Source: Elymus sibiricus (lineage: Eukaryota; Streptophyta; Magnoliopsida; Poales; Poaceae). Taken from it: a stretch of 64,000 nt of DNA. Shown one piece after another: positions 22,611-33,505 of this stretch; within the stretch, counting starts at the first letter, position 1, and the number at the start of each line of letters is the position of its first letter. The stretch spans positions 23,734,781 through 23,798,780 of the forward strand of contig CM077664.1 of NCBI GenBank assembly GCA_039707655.1, read 5' to 3'. The notes under the pieces were generated by a model. It was not told the DNA's origin, searched no databases, and worked only from the letters and a program-made list of their open reading frames with translations. The position numbers and the translations under genes were made by a program.

Positions 22611-22861
22611 TTCAGGAATGGTCTTGGTTAGGCTGATGCACGTAGGAGGTTACACCGCAGATGTTGCTGATTAGACATTTGCTTATTTTTCCTTGCCCTG
22701 GACGCAGCAGGTTTGGTACCAAGAGTTGCACTTGCCTTGCTTGATCCAGATGTCATCTCCTTCTTTATAACTAATTTCCTCATCTGGTCATACAACACCC
22801 TATTGATTATATCCTACAAGACGGACCATGCTTTTTTGACCATCTAGAAATCACACGGAGC
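22611..22861 (-). pseudogene. Module delta, partial copy
   Basis: This is the direct counterpart of 3761-4020, with the same decayed minus-strand phrase GSSKASATLG. Confidence 0.4.
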
Positions 22862-23470
22862 AACTGATTTTTATATTATACGATGAACACTTTTAGAAAA
22901 CATGATGAACATTTTTATATACACAATGAACATTTTTAAATATAATATGATCACCTTTAGAAATTTAACAAAAAATATTTAGATTTTCTTACTAAAAATG
23001 TCCAATGTATATCTACACATTTTTTCACGCAGCTTAAACAAGTTTTTCCACAGCTAATGAAAATGTTCATGATATATTAAAGAATGTGAATTCATTTTTA
23101 AAAAAAGTTCACACCTTCTTAAAAAAATGTTCTTACCATTCAACAATAAATGGTGACAATTTGAAAAAGTGTTCCTTACGTTTTCGAAAAAAAAATTCAC
23201 CAAATGTTCATAACATATTAAAAAATGTTCATAGATGTATAAAAGCTTCATGACATTTGAAAATATATTCTTACCATTTAATAATATTTTTTTCACAATT
23301 CAAAAATTAATCATGAAAATTTTAAAAAGTGTTTATGAAATGTAATACATTTAGCACAGTTTTGAAAAAAAATGTTCATGAAGGATTGGATAGCATGATA
23401 TTCTTTAGGGCATGAACTAGCAAAACATGCAATTAGTGTAGGGCATGAACTAGTGATTTTCCTCATGTGT
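22862..23470. repeat. Module alpha, copy 6
   Basis: This is a direct counterpart of 4021-4570. It has no coding content; the 80-codon frame at 23054-23296 is AT-rich repeat. Confidence 0.65.
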
Positions 23471-23827
23471 TATTTGAGCACACACCTCGTGATACAATAG
23501 TGTAGGGCATGAACTAGCAAAACTTGGTACTCCTAGTACTAGTACCCCTAGCTAGTTCGGTTTGGATGGAAGAGGCACCTATTTCTTTGATCCCTATGCT
23601 CGTAAAGGATTTAATCCTTCTCACTGATCAACAAAGAGGGGCTTGAAGTGTAAAAAAAAGTCACAGGAATGCTCTAGGCTCTTCTTTTCTCAAAAAAATA
23701 AAAATAGAAACTTAGCATAGAACCATATTTCCCCAGATCTGGTGCAAGCACGAGATCTTTTTTACCAGTCGAGCACGGCTTCGAGGGAGGGAGGGGCCAG
23801 GGCAGAAGGCTCAGAGAGGTGGCACTG
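23471..23827. repeat. Module gamma, copy 5, left half
   Basis: Gamma sequence runs to GAGGTGGCACTG, where element C is inserted, and resumes at CGCTGCAAGCGGG (31259). Intact copies read GAGGTGGCGCTGCAAGCGGG, so the empty site can be reconstructed. Confidence 0.75.
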
Positions 23828-25504
23828 TGATACGTCTCCAACCTATCTATAATTTATGAAGTATTCATGCCATGTTTATTATAGTTTTGTATGATTTTGG
23901 TGCACTTTTATATGACTTTTATATGATTTTTATGGACTAACATATTGACCTAGTGCCCAGTGCCAGTTGCTGTTTTCTGCTTGTTTTTGGTTTTCCAGAA
24001 AATCCATATCAAATGAAGTCCAAATGCAACGAAACTTTTTGGCGATTTTTTCTGGAACATAAGAGACACTAGAAGCTTCGGGAGGTGGCCAGAAGACCCA
24101 CAGGGGCCCCACGAGCCACCAGGGCGCGCCACCCCCCCAGGCGCGCCCTGGTGCCTCGTGGGCCCCCTGTGGCCCTTCTTCGCGTGTTTCCAACGCCATA
24201 AAATCATATATATTCAGAAACCCCCGAAAGTTAACCTAGATGAGTTTTTACGCCGCCGCAAACCTCTGTACCTCCACGATCTCATCTACAGCCCTTTTCC
24301 GGCACCCTGCCGAAGGGGGGGGGGATCATCACCGGAGGCCATCTTCATCATCCCGGCGGTCTCCATGACGAGGAGGGAGTAGTTCACCCTCGGGGCTGAG
24401 GGTTTGTACCAGTAGCTATGTGTTTTATCTCTCTCTCTCGTGTTCTTGATTTGGCACGATCTTGATGTATCGCGAGCTTTGTTAATATAGTTGGATCATA
24501 TGGTGTTTCTTCCCTCTCTACCTTCTTGTGATGAATTGAATCTTTCCCTTTGAGGTTTCGTTATTGTCGGATTGAATATTTCAGATTTGAGAACACTTGA
24601 TGTATGTCTTGCATGTGGATACCCGTGGTGACAATGGGGTATTCTATTGGTTTACTTGATGTATGTTTTGGTGATCAACTCGCGGATTCCCGTGACCTTG
24701 GGGTGATCTAGGCATAGGGGTTGGTTGCACGTTTTCAATATCTTTTCTCCGATAAGAAACTTTGGGGTACTCTTTGAAGTTCTTTGTGTGGATTGAATAT
24801 TATGATTATGAAGTTGTTTGATGCATATCGAATAATCAACTCATGGATACTTGTGGTGACATTGGTGTATCTAGGTGACATTAGAGTTGGTTGATGCGTA
24901 TCATATGGTGTTATTTTTGTACGAACTCTAGAGCTATTTGTCACACTTATAGGAATGGCTCAATAGATCGATCGGAAAGGATAACTTTGAGGTGGTTTCG
25001 TACCCTCCAACAATTTCTATCTTATGTTCTCCGCTAATAGGAACTTTGGAGTGATTCTTTATCGCACGTTGAAGGATTGTTATATGATCCAATTATATTA
25101 GCATTGTTGAGAGATTGCACTAGTGAAAGTATGAACCCTAGGCCTTGTTTTCAAGCATTGCAATACCGTTTATGCTCACTTTTGTTACTTGCTACCTTGC
25201 TGTTTTTTATTGTTCGCACTATAAAAACCTATATCTACTATCCATACTACAATTGTATCACCATCTCTTCGCCAAACTAGTGCACCTATACAATTTAGCA
25301 TTGTATTGGGTGTGTTGGGGACACAAGAGACTCTTTGTTATTTGGTTGCAGGGTTGTTTGAGAGAGACCATCTTCAACCTACGCCTCCCGTGGATTGATA
25401 AACCTTAGGTCATCCACTTGAGGGAAAATTGCTACTATCCTACAAAACTCTGCGCTTGGAGGCCCAACACGAGTCTACAAGAATAAGTTGTGTACTAGAC
25501 ATCA
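23828..25504 (+). repeat. Element C 5' LTR
   Basis: It starts TGATACGTCTCCAACCTATC and ends TACTAGACATCA. A strong GC-rich hairpin with arms of about 32 bp is at 24099-24130 and 24140-24171. ORFs at 25077-25408 recur in the 3' LTR and, mirrored, in D and E, but only as LTR sequence. Confidence 0.92.
24099..24171 (+). promoter_or_regulatory. GC-rich LTR hairpin (element C)
   Basis: The left arm holds ACGAGCCACCAGGGCGCGCC (24111-24130) and the right arm GGCGCGCCCTGGTGCCTCGT (24140-24159); outer bases extend the pairing to about 32 bp with two or three mismatches and a loop of about nine bases. Equivalent hairpins are in the LTRs of A, B, D and E. The role is unknown. Confidence 0.6.
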
Positions 25505-25514
25505 AGCTCTTGTT

Positions 25515-25532
25515 TGGTGCCGTTGCCGGGGA
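25515..25532 (+). other. Primer binding site of C
   Basis: TGGTGCCGTTGCCGGGGA lies ten bases inside the 5' LTR end. It differs by one base from the tRNA-Asp complement seen in A and B. Confidence 0.82.
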
Positions 25533-25612
25533 GGTGAGTGCTTGAAGGTATATCTTTAGATCTTGCAATCGAATCTTTTAGTTTCTTGTTTTATCACTAG
25601 TTTGATTTATAA

Positions 25613-26527
25613 AAGAAAAATACAAAAAAAATAGAATTGAGGTTGCCTCATATTATTTGTCTTTATAATGTTTTTCTTGAAAATGATGGAGCGGAAAATT
25701 GTGCTCAATTGATAGAAGAAGAATTCAATAAAATGTTTGGCATAAAATCTTTGAATGATGAGCATGATTGCAATGTTGTTAGTATGCTTTCTATGAATAT
25801 CCATGAAGCTAATGATATGCAAAGCCATAAGCTTAGGGATGCTATGTTTGATGAAGATGATGTTTTTAGTCCCCCAAGTTTTGATGAGAAAATTTATTAT
25901 GATGAAAGTATGCCTCCTATTTATGATGATTATATTGATGAAAGTGGATTTGGAGAGGTCACAACTTTATTTAATGATGATTCCACTATTTTGAAAGAGG
26001 TTTTAATTGATTATGAAAACAAAGTTGCTATCTATGATGATTATTATGATGACATGTATGCTATAAAGAATAATGATAACCATGAAACTTGTCATCATGA
26101 TTTTAATTTTCAATTGGATTATGCCAATCAAGTATCTCATGATAGTTATTTTGTTGAATTTGCTCCCACTACTATTGTTGAGAATAAAATTGCTTATGTG
26201 GAGAGTAATAAAAATTCTATGCTTGTGGATCATGAAAAAAATGCTTTATGTGATAGCTATATTTTTGAATTCATTCATGATGCTACTGAAAATTCTTATG
26301 AGAGAGTATCAAATGCTTGTAGGTGTTGCAATAATATCAAGATTCCTCTCTATGGGTTGAGAGTTTTGAAGTTATGCTTGTTTTGCCTTCCTATGCTAGT
26401 TGATTCTTGCTCCCATAAATTGTTTGCTCACAAAATTCCTATGCATAGGAAGTGGGTTAGGCTTAAATGTGCTTGTCATATGCTTGATGATACTCTCTTT
26501 GTGTTTCAATTCTTTACTTTTATGTGA
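25613..26527 (+). CDS. Accessory ORF of element C, unknown function
   Basis: The open frame runs from just after a TAA at 25610 to TGA at 26525-26527. There is no ATG at its start; the first in-frame ATG lies about 40 codons in, near 25733. The protein is very acidic in the middle (DEDD, YDESMPP, YDDYIDESGFGEV, YDDYYDD) and ends in a Cys-rich hydrophobic part (ACRCCNN, PLYGLRVLKLCLFC). It aligns with the two frames of element A (11049-11890) along its length although the LTRs differ. It has no gag, zinc-knuckle, protease, RT or integrase motif. The intact frame in one copy and the shared order of motifs suggest past selection on a protein. It could derive from gag-pro linker sequence, since ESGFGEV also opens the protease frame of B. 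Confidence 0.7.
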   Translation, partial: KKNTKKIELRLPHIICLYNVFLENDGAENCAQLIEEEFNKMFGIKSLNDEHDCNVVSMLSMNIHEANDMQSHKLRDAMFDEDDVFSPPSFDEKIYYDESMPPIYDDYIDESGFGEVTTLFNDDSTILKEVLIDYENKVAIYDDYYDDMYAIKNNDNHETCHHDFNFQLDYANQVSHDSYFVEFAPTTIVENKIAYVESNKNSMLVDHEKNALCDSYIFEFIHDATENSYERVSNACRCCNNIKIPLYGLRVLKLCLFCLPMLVDSCSHKLFAHKIPMHRKWVRLKCACHMLDDTLFVFQFFTFM

Positions 26528-26600
26528 GCATCATTGAAATCACCATGCCTAGCTAAAAAGGCATTAAAGAAAAGCGCTTGTTGGGAGACAACCCATTATT
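26528..26600 (+). promoter_or_regulatory. Double stem-loop after the ORF in element C
   Basis: Stem 1 is ATGCC/GGCAT (26545-26549 with 26560-26564), starting 18 bases past the stop. Stem 2 is TGGG/CCCA (26582-26585 with 26592-26595) within GCGCTTGTTGGGAGACAACC. Elements A and B have matching pairs of stems. Confidence 0.55.
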
Positions 26601-29600
26601 TATACCTACTATTTTTGTGTGTCCATGTGATTAAGCTACTGTATTAATCATCTTTTATATGTTTTCTTTCAATAATGTGCCAAGTAAAGCCTTTGGGATA
26701 GTGTGGATGCTTGTTGATTTGATTCTGTGCAAAAACAAAAAGAATTGCGTCCAGTGCTGGAATTTCTATTCTGTACTGGAGCGTGAAAAAATTCTGAAAT
26801 TTTTACAAAGTATTGGGTTATAAATTTGTTACGTTGTCCTAATTGTTTAGAATTTTTGAAGGTACAGAAGTACGGTTTTTAAATCGCTTACTACATGCTG
26901 TTCTGTTTTTGACAGATTCTGTTTTCGGTGCATAATTTGCTTGTTTTAGTGTTTCCATAGCTTATATTATGAGATTTAAATTGTGGAAATGATATACTAC
27001 AGTAATCATTATGTGATAAAAATTATGAATCTTGTCTTGACAGTACCTAAGTGGATGATTTATTTTTATCATACTAACCTATCTCACGAAGTTCCGTTAA
27101 GTTTTGTGTGATTGAAGTTTTCAAGTTTTGGGTGAGATATCGATATGAGGAGAATAAGGAGTGGCAATACCCTAAGCTTGGGGATTACCAAGGCACCCCA
27201 AGATAATATTCAAGGAAGACCAAAGCAACTAAGCTTGGGGATGCCCCGGAAGGCATCCCCTCTTTCGTCTTCAACACTATCGGTAACCTCACTCGGAGCT
27301 ATATTTTTATTCGTCACGTAATATGAGTTTTGCTTGGAGTGTCATTTTATTTTATTGAGATTTTCTTGCTGTTATAAATAATCATGTTTTGCATCTTTTA
27401 GTTCAATAAAATGCCAATTATAGCCTTTACCATGCATAGATTGCAAGTTCATATGTTGCTGTTTGAAAACAGAAAGTTTTCTGTTATGTCCAGAATATTC
27501 CTGAATAGTCAGAACAAGATAAAAATCTGAAATTTTTACACAGTAAGAATGCATGAGTTCTCTGTCACGTGGTAAGTTTTCAGAATTTTTGGAGTTAGGT
27601 AAGTATGGATTCTTATTCACCCTTTACAGAATGTTCTGTCTTGGCAGATTGCTGTTATAGTTGCATTGTTTGCATATGTTTGCGTGTTTAATGTTTCTAT
27701 TTGAGGATAGGAGTATTAAATATGAAGAGGCATTTAGTATGCAATGTTTAATTATAATTTTAGTGATTTTCTACAGTATAAATTTTAAGGTTTTGAGTTG
27801 ATTTATACTAACTTATCTCACGAGTTCTTGTTGAGTTTTGTGTGGATGAAGTTTTTAAGATTTAGGGAAACCGTGATATGAGAGGAATTAAGGAGACACA
27901 AAGGCTCAAGCTTGGGGATGCCCAAGGCATCCCAAATTAATATTTCAAGAAGTCTCAAGCATCTAAGCTTGGGGATGCCCCGGTAGGCATCCCACCTTTC
28001 TTCTTCAACAACTATCGGTCAGTTTTGGTTGAGCCTAAGTTTTTGCTTCTTCACATTGTATGTGCTATTATTGGAATGTCATTTTATTTTGTTTTCTTTG
28101 CTGTTTGAATAAAATTATCAAGATCTGAAATTTTAAATGAGAGAGAGAGTCCTCACATAGCTACTTAATTACTTAACTACTAATTTGGTCTTCACTTATA
28201 TCTTTTTGGAGTAGTTTGTCATTTACTCTTGTTCTTCACTTATATCCTATGAGTAAATTGTTGAAATAAATTGAATATCATAAAGTTGAAATTTATATGC
28301 TTCATATGCTTGTCCCATGGGGAGTAGTGACTTCACATACAAGAGGTATAAGTGGTAAAATTTATTGAAAGTTAACAAACATAGCATTGGTCACTTGAAC
28401 AATTCATGAAAGAATTTTGAAGGAAGAGAAATTTCACATATAAATATACTATCTTGGAAATCTTCTATGATTGTGAGTCCCCATTAATTATTTTCAAGCT
28501 TGATCAAGTAGTTGACGTTGGACAAGGAAGACAACGTAATGAGTTATGTTTGTTTATATTCACATAGAAGTTATATTGTCATGGATCCTCTAACATGTGG
28601 TGCTTGCTTAGGATCTTTTGCTAGCCAAAAATTCGTACTAAGTAGAGATACTACTTGTGCATCCAAAACCCTTAAACCCAGTTTCTTGCCATGAGTGTCC
28701 ACCATACCTACCTATGGATTGAATAAGATCCTTCAAGTAAGTTGTCATCAGTGCAAAAAGCAATAAAAATTGCTCCTAAAATATGTATGATCTTTTATTA
28801 TAAGGGAAAATAAGCGTTGTACGAACTTGTGATGGTAAAGAAATAAAAGCGACGGACTGCATAATAAAGGTTGCTATCACAAGGGGCATTATAACGTGAT
28901 GTTCCTTTGCATTAAGAGCTTGTGCATCCAACAACAAAAAGCGCATGACAACCTCTGCTTCCCTCTGCGAAGGGCTTATCTTTTACTTTTCTGTATTTAC
29001 TTTTCTGTATTTACTTTTATGCAAGAGTCATTAATGTTCATCCCTATTCCGCTCTACTTATTCTTTAGTTGGCAAGCATTATGTGGTAGGGAAAGATCCA
29101 GGCACATATATCCAGTTGAATATAGGTGATCATGAGTTATTATTGTTGACATTATCCATGAGATAAATAAGCTGGGAGGCAAAACATTAAGCCCCTATCT
29201 TCCTATGTGTTTGACTGAAATGGTTTGTTCTAAAAATATGCTTTGAGTGTCAGCAATCATGGAAGAATAAATGATGGTTGAGTATGTGGAATTTGCTATA
29301 TCAAAGCTCATACATAGACCATTCCTAAAAATAAGATGAATTGCAATTGTTTGATGACTGAGAACATAGTTTGTTAGTTTTCAAGAAAGTTTAGGGCCTT
29401 TACTTTAAACATGTGAATAGCTTGCTACTTGATCATGAGAAGTTTTATGAGATGAGCTACTGATTATGATATATATATTGATGCTAGGAAAAGTGATTGA
29501 AATTATCTTTGATCAAACTTATGCACTATGCTAGCATTTCACACTTCATAAATTATTTCTTTTATCATTTACTTACTCGAGGACGAGCAGGAATTAAGCT

Positions 29601-29609
29601 TGGGGATGC
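26601..29609 (+). other. 3' non-coding region and polypurine tract of element C
   Basis: About 3 kb has no supported gene. Two related blocks (about 26640-27330 and 27390-28110) each carry a TCTGAAATTTTTACA phrase, an ACTTTCTGTT/TTCTGTT phrase and a pair of AAGCTTGGGGAT motifs next to GGCATCCC, so this part looks duplicated. The polypurine tract AATTAAGCTTGGGGATGC (29592-29609) adjoins the 3' LTR. The same region is mirrored in D (42749-45192) and E (61609-64000). Confidence 0.7.
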
Positions 29610-31258
29610 TGATACATCTCCAACGTATCTATAATTTATGAAGTATTCATGCCATGTTTATTATAGTTTTGAATGATTTTGGTGCACTTTTATATGACTT
29701 TTATATGATTTTTATGGACTAACTTATTGACCTAGTACCCAGTGCCAGTTGCTGTTTTCTGTTGTTTTTGGTTTTCAAGAAAATCCATATCAAATGAAGT
29801 CCAAATGCAACGAAACTTTTTGACGATTTTTTCTGGAACATAAGAGACACTAGAAGCTTTGGGAGGTGGCCAGAAGACCCACAGGGGCCCCATGAGCCAC
29901 CAGGGCCCGCCACCCCCCAGGCGCACCCTGGTGCCTCGTGGGCCCCCTGCCGAAAAATCATATATATTCAGAAACCCCTAAAAGTTAACCTAGATGAGTT
30001 TTTACGCCGCCGCAAGCCTCTGTACCTCCACAATCTCATCTACAGCCCTTTTCCGACACCCTGCCGAAGGGGGGGGTATCATCACCGGAGGCCATCTTCA
30101 TCATCCCGGCGGTCTCCATGACGAGGAGGGAGTAGTTCACCCTCGGGGCTGAGGGTTTGTACCAGTAGCTATGTGTTTTATCTCTCTCTCTCTCGTGTTC
30201 TTGATTTGGCACGATCTTGATGTATCGCGAGCTTTGTTAATATAGTTGGATCATATGGTGTTTCTTCCCTCTCTACCTTCTTGTGATGAATTGAATCTTT
30301 CCCTTTGAGGTTTCGTTATTGTCGGATTGAATATTTCAGATTTGAGAACACTTGATGTATGTCTTGCATGTGGATACCCATGGTGACAATGGGGTATTCT
30401 ATTGGTTTACTTGATGTATGTTTTGGTGATCAACTCGCGGATTCCCGTGACCTTGGGGTGATCTAGGCATAGGGGTTGGTTGCACGTTTTCAATATCTTT
30501 TCTCCGATAAGAAACTTTGGGGTACTCTTTGAAGTTCTTTGTGTGGATTGAATATTATGATTATGAAGTTGTTTGATGCATATCGAATAATCAACTCACG
30601 GATACTTGTGGTGACATTGGAGTATCTAGGTGACATTAGAGTTGGTTGATGCGTATCATATGGTGTTATTTTAGTATGAACTCTAGAGCTATTTGTGACA
30701 CTTATAGAAATGGCTCAATAGATCGATCGGAAAGGATAACTTTGAGGTGGTTTCGTACCCTACAATAATTTCTATCTTATGTTCTCCGCTAATAGGAACT
30801 TTGGAGTGATTCTTTATCACACGTTGAGGGATTGTTATATGATCCAATTATATTAGCATTGTTGAGAGATTGCACTAGTGAAAGTATGAACCCTAGGCCT
30901 TGTTTTCAAGCATTGCAATACCGTTTATGCTCACTTTTGTTACTTGCTACCTTGCTGTTTTTTATTGTTCGCACTACAAAAACCTATATCTTTTATCCAT
31001 ACTACACTTGTATCACCATCTCTTCGCCGAACTAGTGCACCTATACAATTTACCATTGTATTGGGTGTGTTGGGGACACAAGAGACTCTTTGTTATTTGG
31101 TTGCAGGGTTGTTTGAGAGAGACCATCTTCAACCTACGCCTCCCGTGGATTGATAAACCTTAGGTTTTCACTTGAGGGAAAATTGCTACTGTCCTACAAA
31201 ACTCTGCGCTTGGAGGCCCAACACGAGTCTACAAGAATAAGTTGTATAGTAGACATCA
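29610..31258 (+). repeat. Element C 3' LTR
   Basis: It pairs with 23828-25504. It lacks about 28 bases present in the 5' LTR after GGGCCCCCTG (near 29950), and differs by scattered substitutions. Its hairpin is at about 29881-29911 and 29919-29946. Confidence 0.92.
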
Positions 31259-31520
31259 CGCTGCAAGCGGGAGAAGGAGGGGGAGGGTGCGCTGCAAGCA
31301 CGGGAATTAATGGAGGATTACGAGATCTGATCCAAAGAGCACGGGGCAGGGGAGGAACTGAAGGGGGGAAGAAAGCATGCGTTCCAGCAGCAGTAGCAGC
31401 AGCAGCATCAGGGTATTTCCTTGTGATCTCTGATGGATCGATTGGCTTATATTAGCCGGCCGTTACAATTTCCGTCAGCAGGTCAGGTGTCGCACCTGTT
31501 CCTTCCTTCCTCGCCATGGC
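31259..31520. repeat. Module gamma, copy 5, right half
   Basis: It resumes gamma after element C with CGCTGCAAGCGGGAGAAGG and includes a short CAG run near 31385-31410. It is closest to 4925-5190. Confidence 0.75.
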
Positions 31521-31904
31521 ATGAAGTATAACTACAAAGAGTACTACCCTAGCCTGAAGTGTATGAATTCACTCATAAACCAGGGTAGCTAACCTAATTA
31601 TTTCATAAGTGAGGGATGAGAAGTTAGGCATAATAGAAGTATAGCACAAATGCACAACCGATGTGGCGTTTGATATCCATGCTAAGGATACTATAAATAG
31701 ATAAACCAGGGGAAATAGTGAACGTGGAAATTAATCCTTATGTGTGTTGTACGTGGAAAAAAGGGAACATGGAATTGGTTTCCCATTAGAATTCTAACAT
31801 GAGAGAAGACAAAACGCAAAACCTAGATACCCTACACAGGCCAACCCACCACTCAGCAGGACCTATCGGTCCACAGTCCAGTCTAACAACCAAAACATTG
31901 GAGC
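31521..31904. repeat. Module epsilon, copy 2
   Basis: It matches 5191-5565 closely and ends at the same CATTGGAG boundary, after which composite module zeta begins instead of the AT-rich spacer. Confidence 0.7.
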
Positions 31905-32740
31905 CTTTGCCTTTCTCCACTGTTTCACTTCTATTGTAGTGGAAATGGTGAACCCTACCATCAAGTTTTCGCGTAGTTGTATGTTTTTCATCAACTAATT
32001 TTTATATTACATGATGTAAACTTTTAAAAACATGAAGAACATTTTTATATACACAATGAACATTTTTGAATATAATATGACCACTTTTAGAAATGTAACA
32101 AAAACTATTTAGAGTTTCTTTACTAAAAATGTCCAATTTGTATCTATACATTTTTCATGCAGTTTAAACCAGTCTTTCCATAGCTAATGGAAATGTTCAT
32201 GATATATTAAAGAATGTGAATTCATTTAAAAAAATAATGAATTTTTTAAAAATGTACTTACCATTCAATAATAAATGGTCACAATGTTAAAAAGTGTTCC
32301 TTACATTTTTGAAAAAAAATGTTCATCGAGTGTTCATAACATATAAAAAACGCTCATAGATTTATTAAAGCTTCATGACATTTTAAAGTCGTTCTTACCA
32401 TTTAAAAATAATTTTTCACTATTTAAAAATTATTCATGTCAATTTTAAAAAGTGTTCATGAAATGTAACAAACATTTCACACAGTTTTGAAAAAATTTGT
32501 TCATGAACGATTGGATAGCACGGTGCGGGGGGGGGGGGGGGGGGGGGGAGGACTGAAGGGGAGCGTTCCAACAAACGAGGTTCCTTCTAATAGATATCCG
32601 ATGGATCGGCTTGAGTAGCCAGCCATTACCAATGGTTGCTGACCCATGTCAGCACATGTTCGTTCCTCAAGACTTTCTTAAACCAGATGAAACCCAATTG
32701 TAAAACCCAAATTCATTGCTCGACCTTGAGCCATTGATAA
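31905..32740. repeat. Composite module zeta, copy 2
   Basis: It has the same order as 19031-19898: GCCTTTGCCTTT start, diverged alpha (31985-32525), gamma tail, then CCAAATTCATTGCTCGACC. A G22 run sits at 32527-32548. Where copy 1 continues into module delta, this copy passes into a LINE fragment. Confidence 0.62.
32527..32548. repeat. Poly(G) run of 22, second
   Basis: This uninterrupted G tract lies at the alpha/gamma-tail junction of zeta copy 2. Zeta copy 1 has only a short G6 stretch there (near 19693). Confidence 0.95.
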
Positions 32741-33505
32741 AATTCTTGGAGAAAAGGATGGAACACTTAAAGTGGTTAATAAGTTGACCCGTCGATGAAG
32801 CATAAGTGCTCAACAAACCTTCAATAATCTTAGCTTGTTTTCTAGAAGCACCAAAAAATAGCAAGGAATCATCCACAAACAATAAATGTGATATCACATG
32901 AGTTCTTCAGCAAATATTAAGATCAACCAATCCTTCTGTAACAATAGATTTATGCAACAAGGCAGACAAAGTATCAACGACGAAAAGAAATAAAAAGGGG
33001 GACAATGGGTCACCTAGGCGAAGACCCCTCGTAGGGGTAAAAGAATCCAAGGATTTCCCATTGAACTTGACTGAATATTTCACCGATGTAATACACTCAA
33101 TAATCTGAGAAATCCATATAGGGGAGAAACCCCACTTCAGTAATGCCCTCTTCAGGAACACCGAATTCACACGATCATACGCCTTCGAGGCATCCATTTT
33201 ATAAGCATAGTAAGGAGCCGAATCTCCTTTATGGACAGGATATGACGAATGAACTCGTAGGCTCTAATGTAATTATCTAAAATTAAATGCCCGGGAATGA
33301 AAACACTTTGGTTCTTGAAGATTAGATCAGTGAGAAACGGTCGAAGACGGTTAAGCAGGCACTTAGAAACAATATTATACACCACGTTGCACAAACTCAT
33401 CGGTCTAAAATCCCTTAGTTCCTTTGGATTCTTAACTTTAGGGATCAAGACAATTGCATGGACCAATTTTATTTCACCCTTTGTAATGCACGGGCCCATT
33501 TGCTA
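32741..33505 (-). pseudogene. LINE (L1-type) reverse transcriptase fragment
   Basis: Minus-strand frames read, in order, VLIPKVKNPKELRDFRPMSL, then SVFIPGHLILDNYIRAYEFI, then MDASKAYDRVNSVFLKRALL, then TPTRGLRLGDPLSPFLFLF, then a catalytic-box FVDDSLLF. These are the RT motifs of plant non-LTR retrotransposons. The frame shifts near 33190 and a stop lies near 32905. The fragment is cut at both sides: there is no endonuclease part, no RNase H-like tail and no poly(A). Ordinary LINE insertion keeps the 3' end, so this piece was probably captured or trimmed by rearrangement. Its left edge abuts zeta sequence at about 32741 and its right edge a gamma copy in reverse. Confidence 0.88.

Larger units (their letters stand above)
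23828..31258 (+). mobile_element. Element C: complete non-autonomous Gypsy-type LTR retrotransposon
   Basis: The LTRs are 23828-25504 and 29610-31258, about 1.65-1.68 kb, running from TGATACGTC to GACATCA. The TSD is CACTG (23823-23827) against CGCTG (31259-31263); comparison with uninterrupted gamma copies shows CGCTG was the target and the left copy has changed. A tRNA-Asp-like primer site and a polypurine tract are in place. The 4.1-kb interior encodes one ORF of about 300 codons with no gag or pol domain. Elements D and E are minus-strand relatives. Confidence 0.93.

Noticed and set aside
25077..25408. Two overlapping LTR ORFs (67 and 87 codons) that recur in C, D and E
   Set aside because: They recur because the LTR recurs; both frames drift with frameshifts and stops in D and E.
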